A stretch of 64,000 nt of DNA, from NCBI GenBank assembly GCA_934426825.1, contig CAKRYI010000001.1, positions 310,001 through 374,000 of the forward strand, read 5' to 3'. The DNA is from an uncultured Acetatifactor sp. (GTDB taxonomy: Bacteria; Bacillota; Clostridia; Lachnospirales; Lachnospiraceae). The position numbers and the translations under genes were made by a program. This document shows positions 50,925 to 58,487 of this stretch, piece after piece (position 1 is the stretch's first letter; each line of letters starts with the position of its first letter). The notes under the pieces were generated by a model, which saw only the letters and a program-made list of their open reading frames with translations, had not been told where the DNA came from and ran no database searches.

Positions 50925-51797
50925 TTACTGCACGACTTGGCTGTACATTTCCGGCCGGCGGTCCCTGTAAAGTCCCCAGTTAAAGCGTTCTTCCCGCAGT
51001 TCATCCAAATCGTAGTCCGCCGTGAGGACACACTCTCCCGTCCGTGCTGCACATGCCACCAATTCTCCGGTGGAGTCGGTCAGGAAGCTGGAGCCGTAAA
51101 AACAAAGTTCCGAGCGCTGCCCACCGTTTTCGCTGTCCGGTTCCACCGTCTCCGTGCCAAACCGGTTTGCCGCCGCTACAGGAATGATATTTGCCGCCGC
51201 ATGTCCCTGCATCACACGTCTCCAGTGCGGCATGCTGTCACACTCCAGAATCGGTTCGCTGCCGATGGCTGTGGGGTACAAAAGCAATTCCGCACCTTCC
51301 AGTGCCATGCACCGTGCCGCCTCCGGAAACCATTGATCCCAGCAGATTCCGACACCGATTTTTCCAAAGGAGGTATCCCAGACCCGGAAGCCGGTATTTC
51401 CCGGTGTAAAATAAAATTTCTCCTGATAATAATGGTCGTCCGGAATATGAGTTTTGCGGTACACGCCCAAAAGTTTTCCGCAATCCAGCATGGCAACGGA
51501 ATTGTACAGCACGTTTTTATCCCTCTCGTAAAAGCTGACCGGTATCACAAGTCCCAATTCCTCACTTACTTTTTGAAAATGGCAGACAGCGTCATTCTCC
51601 TCCACCGGCTTTGCATAACCGTAAAAAGAATAATTCCTCTGCTGGCAAAAATAGTGCCTTTCAAACAATTCCGGCAAAAGCACCACATTCGCACCCTCTC
51701 CTGCCGCCTGACGCACCAGTCTGTCCGCTGTTTGTATATTCTGTTCCACCCCTACACTGCACTGCATCTGCACTGCGGTCAACACTACTTTTCTCAT
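50925..51797 (-). CDS. aguB: N-carbamoylputrescine amidase
   Basis: Hydrolyses N-carbamoylputrescine to putrescine, CO2 and ammonia. 290 residues from ATG 51797 (GAGGAAAA upstream; the longer frame to 51908 runs through a hairpin element). Nitrilase-fold triad: Glu in VLLPELFERHYFC, Lys in YRKTHIPDDHYYQE and Cys in GVGICWDQWFPEAARC; these segments are those of plant-type AguB. It follows aguA by 162 nt, the largest gap in the polyamine operon after the speE one, and that gap holds a stem-loop element. Confidence 0.95.
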   Translation of the reverse strand: MRKVVLTAVQMQCSVGVEQNIQTADRLVRQAAGEGANVVLLPELFERHYFCQQRNYSFYGYAKPVEENDAVCHFQKVSEELGLVIPVSFYERDKNVLYNSVAMLDCGKLLGVYRKTHIPDDHYYQEKFYFTPGNTGFRVWDTSFGKIGVGICWDQWFPEAARCMALEGAELLLYPTAIGSEPILECDSMPHWRRVMQGHAAANIIPVAAANRFGTETVEPDSENGGQRSELCFYGSSFLTDSTGELVACAARTGECVLTADYDLDELREERFNWGLYRDRRPEMYSQVVQ

Positions 51798-51895
51798 TTT
51801 TTCCTCATTTCTGCGCACGTTCTTTGCGCATAGCGAGTTTGTGTCAAGTGCGCGCAGACACAAATCTCGTGATTGAAAAATTTTATTTTTCAATC
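51798..51895 (-). repeat. Dispersed stem-loop element, copy A (aguB leader)
   Basis: Minus strand: a 25-nt hairpin (arms GATTGAAAAAT/ATTTTTCAATC, 51871-51895), then CGAGATTTGTGTC ... GACACAAACTCG (arms 51834-51845 and 51857-51869) around a TGCGCGCACTT loop, then TGCGCAGAAATGAGGAAAAA directly before the aguB ATG. Shares stem, loop and ribosome-binding end with copy B before pheS (23419-23490). Confidence 0.6.
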
Positions 51896-51959
51896 TTTCT
51901 CCTGTCATCCGCTCCTCCCTTTCGGGTAACGGATAATTCTCCTTTCTCCCGCCTTTTTA

Positions 51960-53063
51960 TCAACGTTTCGGAATCTGCTGGGTAATGCAGTGAATATTTC
52001 CGCCGCCCAGTAAAATATCCCTCGCCGGAACCTGGCAAATTTTCCTGTCCGGGAACAGACGCCCTAAAATATCTGCTGCGGTTTTATCCATTTCATCTCC
52101 GAATCCGGGCACTATCACACTGCCGTTGGCAATATAGAAATTCACATAGCTTGCCGCCAGCCTTTCCCCGGCGTCCCGCACGTCCTCGCCCTCTTCAAAC
52201 ACATACCCCTGCAAATCCTCTTCTCTCACCAGAACCGGCATTTTCGGAATCGGCAGCTTATGTATTCTAAAGGGGCGTCCGGCGGCATCCGTCTGCCTGC
52301 GAAGCGCCTCTTCACAAGCCGCACTCATGGCATACTGATGGTCATTTTTATCATCCGTCCATGCCAGAACCACTTCTCCCGGTTTCACGAATGCACAAAT
52401 ATTATCCACATGCTCGTTGGTCTCGTCCTGATAAATTCCGCAGGGCAGCCATACTACCTTTTTGCCTCCCAGCGTTTTACAAAGCACCTCTTCAATCTGT
52501 TCCCTGCTAAGCTGCGGGTTTCGCCCCCTGCTAAGGAGACAAGCCTCCGTGGTTAAAATCGTTCCCTGTCCATCGCTGTGGATGGAACCGCCCTCCAGCA
52601 CAAAAGGGTGAGCGTCAAAACGCTTTTCCCCCAGTTCTCTGCAAAGGGCGGACGCTGCCAAGTCGTCCCTCTCCCAGTGGGGATACAGTCCGTCCACCTC
52701 ACCACCCCACGCGTTAAAGCACCAGTCAATGCCCATTCTGCCACCCTTGTCGTCTATGACAAAAGTAGGAGCCACGTCTCTTGCCCACGCATCATCACTT
52801 TCTATGGGAAGTACCGTGATTTGTGCACCGGGGGCATTTGTTTCCAATATTTTCTCTACTTCCCCTGCTCTTTCGGAATCTGCCAGAAAATAGACCGGTT
52901 CACTCTCTGCAATGAGCGCCGCCACTTGGCAAAATGCCTTTTGGGCAGCCTTCCCCCCGTGGGGCCAGCTTCCCGGGCGCATCGGCCATATCATAATGCA
53001 GCCGTCATGGAGTTCAAATTCAGCGGGCATACGAAAGCCCTTTATCTTATCAAAATTATCCAT
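51960..53063 (-). CDS. aguA: Agmatine deiminase
   Basis: Converts agmatine to N-carbamoylputrescine and ammonia. 367 residues, usual length. Pentein-fold motifs: substrate-binding WPMRPGSWPHGG, DDAWARDVAPTFV, FVLEGGSIHSDGQGT, DETNEHVDNICAF and the catalytic Cys in LLGGGNIHCITQQ. Its ATG shares one base with the nspC stop (TGATG), so translation is coupled. Acts between SpeA and AguB. Confidence 0.97.
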   Translation of the reverse strand: MDNFDKIKGFRMPAEFELHDGCIMIWPMRPGSWPHGGKAAQKAFCQVAALIAESEPVYFLADSERAGEVEKILETNAPGAQITVLPIESDDAWARDVAPTFVIDDKGGRMGIDWCFNAWGGEVDGLYPHWERDDLAASALCRELGEKRFDAHPFVLEGGSIHSDGQGTILTTEACLLSRGRNPQLSREQIEEVLCKTLGGKKVVWLPCGIYQDETNEHVDNICAFVKPGEVVLAWTDDKNDHQYAMSAACEEALRRQTDAAGRPFRIHKLPIPKMPVLVREEDLQGYVFEEGEDVRDAGERLAASYVNFYIANGSVIVPGFGDEMDKTAADILGRLFPDRKICQVPARDILLGGGNIHCITQQIPKR

Positions 53064-54187
53064 CAGGAAAGCCTTCCTTTAAAATCCGAATATCCAAACT
53101 TTTTAATCAGATGGCACTCACCATCCGCACGCATTCCGTAAATTGCCGGCAAAGCCACACCGTTGAAGGTATTATTTTTCACCATGGAATAAATTGCCAT
53201 ATCCTCAAATGTCACCCTGTCACCAATCTGCAGAGGCTGCTCAAAGGAATAATCCCCGATAATATCTCCCGCAAGACAGGTATCTCCGGTCAACCGGTAA
53301 GTATAGGGGTACTCCCCCGGCAGTCCGCTTAGTGCAAGCGGCGGGCGGTAGGGCATTTCCAAAACATCCGGCATATGGCAGGCGGCGCTGCAGTCTAAAA
53401 TCAGATTGCTGACCTCACCGTTTTTCACCACGTCCAGCACCGTTCCCACCAGATACCCGGCATTTAATGCTACCGCTTCCCCCGGCTCTAAGTAAACCTC
53501 CAGACCATACTTTTCCTTCATCCTGCAAATGCAGTCTTCCAAAAGGGAAATGTCATAATCCTTTCTGGTAATGTGATGGCCTCCGCCAAAATTAATCCAC
53601 TTCATGTCCGGAAGAATGTCTCCGAACTGCTCTTCCACCGCATCTAAAGTAACTGCCAGCGCATCCGAATTCTGTTCGCAGAGTGTATGAAAATGCAGTC
53701 CCTCCACTCCCGTCAGATTCATTTTCCTGAGGTTCTCCGCCGTAATTCCCAGACGGCTTCCCGGTGCGCATGGGTCGTAAATAGCGTGTTCTTCCTGCGT
53801 AGAACGCTGCGGATTGATACGAAGTCCGATACTTTTTCCTTGGCAGCGGTTCCGAAACCGCTCCAGCTGTGCTTCGGAATTAAACACAATGTGGTCGCAG
53901 ATTGCGGTTATCTCTTCAAATTCTTCCTCCCGGTATGCAGGGCAAAAGATATGATTTTCCTTTCCCATCTCTTCCCTGCCAAGCCTTGCCTCAAAAAGAC
54001 CGCTTGCCGTAGTGCCCGACAAATACTTTCCGATAAGCGGATATTCCGCAAAAGCCGAAAATGCCTTCTGCGCCAGCAAAATTTTGCAGCCCGTTCTCTC
54101 CATAACGCCGGAAAGAATTCTGCAGTTTTCCTCCAGCTTCCCCTCATCTATCACATATGCCGGGGAAGGGACCTGCTCCAGCCGCAT
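53063..54187 (-). CDS. nspC: Carboxynorspermidine/carboxyspermidine decarboxylase
   Basis: PLP enzyme (alanine racemase fold) that decarboxylates carboxyspermidine to spermidine. 374 residues from ATG 54187, which overlaps the CASDH stop (TGATG); an in-frame extension to 54235 is rejected. N-terminal barrel with PLP lysine in KILLAQKAFS, GLHFHTLCEQNSDAL, INFGGGHHITRKDYD and the C-terminal catalytic segment DCSAACHMPDVLEMPY. Product could be spermidine or norspermidine; spermidine is more likely with putrescine supplied by AguB. Confidence 0.95.
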   Translation of the reverse strand: MRLEQVPSPAYVIDEGKLEENCRILSGVMERTGCKILLAQKAFSAFAEYPLIGKYLSGTTASGLFEARLGREEMGKENHIFCPAYREEEFEEITAICDHIVFNSEAQLERFRNRCQGKSIGLRINPQRSTQEEHAIYDPCAPGSRLGITAENLRKMNLTGVEGLHFHTLCEQNSDALAVTLDAVEEQFGDILPDMKWINFGGGHHITRKDYDISLLEDCICRMKEKYGLEVYLEPGEAVALNAGYLVGTVLDVVKNGEVSNLILDCSAACHMPDVLEMPYRPPLALSGLPGEYPYTYRLTGDTCLAGDIIGDYSFEQPLQIGDRVTFEDMAIYSMVKNNTFNGVALPAIYGMRADGECHLIKKFGYSDFKGRLS

Positions 54188-55446
54188 CACTCCACCATAG
54201 CAGGTGCTTCCTCTATCACCCACGGCAGACCCCATTTATTCAGCGCTTCCATATACGGGTCGGGGTCAAACTGTTCTGTCGTAAACACGCCCGGCTTCTG
54301 CCATGCTCCGGTACATACCAGCATTGCTCCAATCATGGCAGGCACACCTGTCGTATAGCTGATTGCCTGACTTCCCACCTCTTTATAACACTCCTGATGG
54401 TCGCAGACATTGTAAATGTAGAGATTCTTGTCCTTTCCGTCCTTTTTTCCGTGGAAAATACAGCCGATATTGGTCTTTCCTACCGTGCGGGGTCCAAGAC
54501 TCGCCGGGTCAGGCAGCAGTGCCTTCAAAAACTGTATGGGCACAATCTCTTTTCCCTCATATAAAATGGGGGTGGTGGACAACATTCCCACATCCTCCAG
54601 ACATTTCATATGGGTGAGGTAACTCTGCCCAAACGTCATAAAGAAACGGATTTTCTTGACGCCGGGTATATTTTTCGCCAGTGCCTCAATTTCCTCATGG
54701 TGCAGGAGATACATGTCTTTTTTGCCCACCTGCGGGAAATCATACTCCCGTTTGATACTCATGGCAGGCACCTCCACCCAGTGGTCGTTCTCCCAGTAAC
54801 TGCCGGGGGCGCTGACCTCTCTTAAATTAATCTCCGGGTTAAAATTGGTTGCAAACGCATATCCGTGGTCACCGCCGTTGCAATCCAGAATGTCAATCGT
54901 TTCAATCTCATCAAAATAGTGTTTGAGGGCATACGCGGTAAACACGCTGGTTACCCCGGGGTCAAATCCGGTTCCTAAAAGAGCCGTCAGTCCTGCTTTT
55001 TTGAACTTCTCTTCATATGCCCACTGCCAGCTGTAATCAAAGTAAGCACTGAAGCCCTTCTCCTTACAGCGTTTTTCATATATGGCACGCCACTTCGGGT
55101 CATCCGTATCCTCCGGCTCATAATTTGCCGTATCAATATAATGAACTCCCGCCGCAAGGCACGCATCCATAATGGCAAGGTCCTGATAAGGAAGTGCCAC
55201 ATTCAAAACCGCATCCGGGGCATACTCCCGGATGAGTGCGGTAAGCGCCTCCACGTCCTCCGCATCAACCTGCGCCGTTGTAATTTTTGTTTTTGTCGTT
55301 TTCTCCAGTTCCGCCTTCAACGCATCACACTTGGACACCGTGCGGCTTGCAATACAAATTTCCGTAAAAACTTCACTGTTCTGACAGCACTTGGCGATAG
55401 CTACTCTTGCCACTCCGCCACATCCGATAATCAATAATTTAGCCAT
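54187..55446 (-). CDS. Carboxyspermidine dehydrogenase (saccharopine dehydrogenase family)
   Basis: Condenses aspartate semialdehyde with putrescine using NADPH to form carboxyspermidine. 419 residues from ATG 55446, which has GAGGTAG upstream; the frame stays open to 55629 but that stretch is repeat-derived and low complexity. N-terminal Rossmann motif LLIIGCGGVARVAIAKC, then ASRTVSKCDALKAEL, ANYEPEDTDDPKWRA, FDYSWQWAYEEKFKKAG and LLGTGFDPGVTSVF, all typical of CASDH rather than lysine-pathway saccharopine dehydrogenase. Placement next to nspC supports this. Confidence 0.94.
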   Translation of the reverse strand: MAKLLIIGCGGVARVAIAKCCQNSEVFTEICIASRTVSKCDALKAELEKTTKTKITTAQVDAEDVEALTALIREYAPDAVLNVALPYQDLAIMDACLAAGVHYIDTANYEPEDTDDPKWRAIYEKRCKEKGFSAYFDYSWQWAYEEKFKKAGLTALLGTGFDPGVTSVFTAYALKHYFDEIETIDILDCNGGDHGYAFATNFNPEINLREVSAPGSYWENDHWVEVPAMSIKREYDFPQVGKKDMYLLHHEEIEALAKNIPGVKKIRFFMTFGQSYLTHMKCLEDVGMLSTTPILYEGKEIVPIQFLKALLPDPASLGPRTVGKTNIGCIFHGKKDGKDKNLYIYNVCDHQECYKEVGSQAISYTTGVPAMIGAMLVCTGAWQKPGVFTTEQFDPDPYMEALNKWGLPWVIEEAPAMVE

Positions 55447-55451
55447 TTTTT

Positions 55452-55629
55452 CTACCTCTTTCCTTTCTATGTCTGCATTTTCCGTGTCTTCTGTTCTTTT
55501 CTTTTCCAGTGTCTGCACTTTCTGCACTGCATCTTCCTGTGCCTTCTGTTTTTCCCTTTTCCGGCGTCTGCACTTTTTGCATTTGCTTCTTTCTACGCCT
55601 TCCGTTTTTTCCTCTTCCGGTGCCCGCAC
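55452..55629 (-). repeat. About three 55-56 bp tandem repeats between speE and CASDH
   Basis: The segment CCGGCGTCTGCAC and its variants recur at 55506, 55561 and 55617 (55- and 56-bp spacing), each followed on the minus strand by a purine-rich GGAAAAGxGAAAAACAGAAGG-like stretch. The period is not a multiple of three, so the reading frame shifts between copies and no encoded protein is likely. The minus strand is almost all A and G, giving repeated Shine-Dalgarno-like sequences. Confidence 0.75.
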
Positions 55630-55650
55630 GTTCTGTATTTACTTTTCCCG

Positions 55651-56523
55651 CTACGCCTGTCCTTCTTCCTGCTCCAGTAAATCTTCCACATATTTTGGAA
55701 GCAGAAATGCCCCGATATGAAGGTTTGTCGTGTAATACCACGTCTTCAGTTTTCGCTCATTCCATCTGTCCGCATCAAAATCATTGACGGGATGATATTT
55801 TTTGCTGGCAAATCCAAACATCCAGTAACCACTGGCACAGGTGGGGATATGCGCCTGATATACCCTGCTGATGGGGAAACTCCGGTATACTTTTCTGTGC
55901 ATGGAGCGGAATGCCGATTCATCCTCATCAAAGAACGGGCTTCCGTGCTGGTATACCATCAGTCCGTCCTCTTTTAGGGCACGGTAACAGCTCCCGTAAA
56001 ATTCCTTTGTAAACAGTCCCTCCGTATGACCGAACGGGTCGGTGGAATCGTTAATGATAATATCGTACTCACTCTGCCTTCCCCGCAGAAATCTCAGACC
56101 GTCCTGATAAAACACCTGCACTCTCTCGTCCTCGAACCCTTTTGCCGTATCCGGGAAAAAGCGTTTGCAGACCTCCACCATCTGTTCGTCCGGCTCCACC
56201 ACATCAATTTCCTCTATCTCCGGGTATGCGGCAAATTCTCTTGCAACACCGCCGTCTCCACCGCCGATAATTAACACCTTCCGCACATGCGGGTGCACCG
56301 CCATGGGTACATGCGTCACCATCTCGTTATAGATAAACTCATCCGCCTCGGAAAAAATAACCGCACCGTCCAGCGCCAGAAATTTTCCGAATGCCACCGA
56401 CTGGAACACATCTATCTGCTGGTATTCGCTGTGGGCGCTGAACAACTGTTTTTCCACCTTAATATCCAGACTGACATCCTCTGTCTGTAAATCCGAAAAC
56501 CAAATTTCCGATGTCTTTTTCAT
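55651..56523 (-). CDS. speE: Spermidine synthase
   Basis: Aminopropyltransferase that moves the aminopropyl group of decarboxylated SAM to putrescine. 290 residues. Conserved segments: GKFLALDGAVIFSEADEFIYNE is the substrate lid region; GGGDGGVARE binds dcSAM; IINDSTDPFG carries the catalytic Asp; QHGSPFFDED is the putrescine pocket. Start has GGGGAGAAGG upstream. Second gene of the operon, 21 bp after speA. No SAM decarboxylase (speD) is in the window, so its aminopropyl donor must be made elsewhere or it has another donor. Confidence 0.95.
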   Translation of the reverse strand: MKKTSEIWFSDLQTEDVSLDIKVEKQLFSAHSEYQQIDVFQSVAFGKFLALDGAVIFSEADEFIYNEMVTHVPMAVHPHVRKVLIIGGGDGGVAREFAAYPEIEEIDVVEPDEQMVEVCKRFFPDTAKGFEDERVQVFYQDGLRFLRGRQSEYDIIINDSTDPFGHTEGLFTKEFYGSCYRALKEDGLMVYQHGSPFFDEDESAFRSMHRKVYRSFPISRVYQAHIPTCASGYWMFGFASKKYHPVNDFDADRWNERKLKTWYYTTNLHIGAFLLPKYVEDLLEQEEGQA

Positions 56524-56544
56524 ACTGCCTTCTCCCCTCTCCTT

Positions 56545-57993
56545 TTATTCCAAAACCTGTACATAATCCACTTTCGGGTCTGCCGCTCCCTGCAGGCTGC
56601 ATCCCTTTTCCCTTGCATACAGAATATGGTCAATAATCTCTGTGGTAATCCGCTCACCCGGCGCCAGTATGGGAATTCCCGGCGGATAACACATGACAAA
56701 TTCCCCGCATACCCTTCCGGCAGTTTCCCGGATGGGAAGCACCTGTTTTTTTGCATAAAAGGACTGCTGTGGACTGCAGACCACCTCAGGCTGCACGGAA
56801 TCCACATAGGCAAGTGCCGATGTATCCCCCTGATACAGACGCTTAATGTCCGCCAGCGCTCCCACCAGTCTTTCAATGTCCCTTATTCTGTCACCGATGG
56901 AGATATATGCCATAATATTTCCAATATCACCAAATTCAATCTGAATATCATATTCATCCCGCAAAAGGTCATAAACCTCTATTCCGGTAAGTCCAATGGA
57001 TTTTGTGAAAATACACAGCTTCGTCACGTCAAAATCATACACACTTTTGCCGTCAATCAGTTCTTTTCCGTAAGCATAATAGCCGCCGATGGCATTGATT
57101 TCCTCTCTGGCATACTCAGCCATCTCCACCACTTTGGCAAAACACTCCTTCCCCCGCAGTGCCAGATTTCTCCGGCTTAAATCCAGACTGGACAACAGCA
57201 GATAACTTGCCGAAGTGGTCTGTGTCAGATTGATAATCTGTCTCACATGCCCTTTGTCCATATCCGGCCCAATCAATAAAACAGAACTCTGTGTCAGGCT
57301 TCCACCGGATTTGTGCATGGATACCGCAGCCATATCCACACCTGCCACCATTCCCGCTACCGGCAGGTTATCGCCAAAATAAAGCTGGGTTCCGTGTGCC
57401 TCGTCACAGAGCACCTTAAGTCCGTGACTGTGTGCCAGCCGGGTCAGCTTTTTTAAATCACTGCAGATTCCGTAATAAGTGGGATTGTTAATCAACACCG
57501 CCTTTGCATCGGGGTTTGCCTGAATCGCCGCCTCCAGCGTCTCGGCTTCCATCCCCAGCGCAACCCCGATAACCGGGTGGATACGGGGATTCACATATAC
57601 CGGCACCGCCCCACAGAGAATCAACGCATTGATTACGCTTTTATGTACATTTCTCGGAAGAATAATCTTATCGCCAGCCTTACATACGGACAGTACCATC
57701 GCCTGTACCGCACTGGTAGTTCCCCCGACCATGAGAAAAGCATGGGCTGCACCGAAGGCATCTGCAGTCAGTTCCTCCGCCTCCGCAATTACAGACACCG
57801 GATTGCACAGATTATCCAGCGGTTTCATGCTGTTCACGTCCAGACCTACACACTGTGCGCCCAGCAGCTGCGTCAGTTCCGGGTTTCCCCTTCCTCTTTT
57901 GTGTCCCGGCACATCAAAGGGCACTACCCTCTTTCGTTCAAACCGTTCCAGTGCCTCGCAGATAGGGGCACGGCGTTGTTTTTCCATGTTCAT
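56545..57993 (-). CDS. speA: Arginine decarboxylase (Orn/Lys/Arg decarboxylase family, short form)
   Basis: PLP fold-type I decarboxylase, 482 residues, the Bacillus SpeA length without the N-terminal wing domain of E. coli inducible enzymes. Motifs: VPFDVPGHKRGRGN near residue 25, FLMVGGTTSAVQAM, DEAHGTQLYFG and the PLP lysine in SMHKSGGSLTQSS. The family acts on arginine, lysine or ornithine; arginine is chosen because aguA and aguB, which need agmatine, are in the same operon. Start has GGGAGAG upstream. The operon is preceded by a terminator-ended leader or RNA unit (58038-58369). Confidence 0.93.
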   Translation of the reverse strand: MNMEKQRRAPICEALERFERKRVVPFDVPGHKRGRGNPELTQLLGAQCVGLDVNSMKPLDNLCNPVSVIAEAEELTADAFGAAHAFLMVGGTTSAVQAMVLSVCKAGDKIILPRNVHKSVINALILCGAVPVYVNPRIHPVIGVALGMEAETLEAAIQANPDAKAVLINNPTYYGICSDLKKLTRLAHSHGLKVLCDEAHGTQLYFGDNLPVAGMVAGVDMAAVSMHKSGGSLTQSSVLLIGPDMDKGHVRQIINLTQTTSASYLLLSSLDLSRRNLALRGKECFAKVVEMAEYAREEINAIGGYYAYGKELIDGKSVYDFDVTKLCIFTKSIGLTGIEVYDLLRDEYDIQIEFGDIGNIMAYISIGDRIRDIERLVGALADIKRLYQGDTSALAYVDSVQPEVVCSPQQSFYAKKQVLPIRETAGRVCGEFVMCYPPGIPILAPGERITTEIIDHILYAREKGCSLQGAADPKVDYVQVLE

Positions 57994-58037
57994 ACTTCTT
58001 CTCTCCCAGATAAAAAATCATAAAACAAATAAAAACA

Positions 58038-58369
58038 GCAAAAAAGAAAGCAGACAGTATCACTACCATCTGCTCTCTTTGCTTTCTCTATGGATTGCGC
58101 CCGTCACCTTCCGACCTGCGCTATCTACCCTATCGTTCAAAGAATTATGTGTTGTTCATTCAGAGTATGTTCAGCAATCATCAGATATGCTGCTCTTATT
58201 GACCGTTTCACAAGATGATAATGATTTTAAAGTAATCAGCTTATAAAATTTGAGCTTCTAACTCAATCAATAATGCGGATTGAACCGCCCGGCAGCCGAC
58301 CCGCCTGTCCGTAAGGCTCTCTTCATCTTAAGATGAAGCGGTCTGAAAATTGCTACGATTTGCATCGCA
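58038..58369 (-). ncRNA. Structured non-coding transcript or regulatory leader upstream of speA
   Basis: About 330 nt with no credible ORF, bounded by a strong promoter (58376-58404) and an intrinsic terminator (58046-58077). Internal inverted repeats include CTTCATCTT/AAGATGAAG (perfect 9-bp), GAGTTAGAAGCTC, AGCAGCATATC...ATGATTGCTGA and GAACATACTCTGAATGAAC. The 3' part has a GC-rich conserved-looking block (GGGTAGATAGCGCAGG, GTCGGAAGGTGACGGGCGCA). No T-box, SAM, lysine or guanidine riboswitch consensus is seen. Either an independent small RNA or an attenuator for the polyamine operon, 45 nt downstream of the terminator. Confidence 0.6.
58046..58077 (-). terminator. Terminator of the pre-speA RNA unit
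   Basis: GAGAGCAGA, 14-nt loop, TCTGCTTTC followed by TTTTTTG on the minus strand. Confidence 0.8.
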
Positions 58370-58375
58370 AGATTG

Positions 58376-58404
58376 AATATAACATACCCGCCATGCCCTG
58401 TCAA
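58376..58404 (-). promoter_or_regulatory. Promoter of the pre-speA RNA unit
   Basis: TTGACA, 17 nt, TATATT on the minus strand. It begins immediately after the T-run of the oadA terminator. Confidence 0.75.
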
Positions 58405-58412
58405 GAAAAAAA

Positions 58413-58441
58413 GAGCAGCAAAGGAAAATCCTTCACTGCCC
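58413..58441 (-). terminator. Terminator of the oad operon
   Basis: GGGCAGTGAAGGA, TTT, TCCTTTGCTGCTC followed by TTTTTTTC on the minus strand, 47 nt after the oadA stop. Confidence 0.85.
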
Positions 58442-58487
58442 TTTCTGTGTTTCGTTATTTTAAGCCCGGCTATGTCATCACTGTATT

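Noticed and set aside
50937..51833. 298-codon plus-strand open frame opposite aguB
   Set aside because: Antisense shadow of aguB.
55452..55629. CRISPR array
   Set aside because: Repeats are imperfect, contiguous and purine-rich, with no constant repeat plus unique spacer pattern and no cas genes.
55447..55741. Out-of-frame and N-terminal extension reading frames through the 55-bp repeats
   Set aside because: The repeat period is not divisible by three and the encoded Lys/Glu/Arg text is low complexity; the CASDH family start lies at 55446.
58038..58369. T-box, S-box, lysine or guanidine riboswitch before speA
   Set aside because: None of the core sequences (for example the T-box core or the S-box core) occurs in this interval, so it is left as an unassigned RNA.
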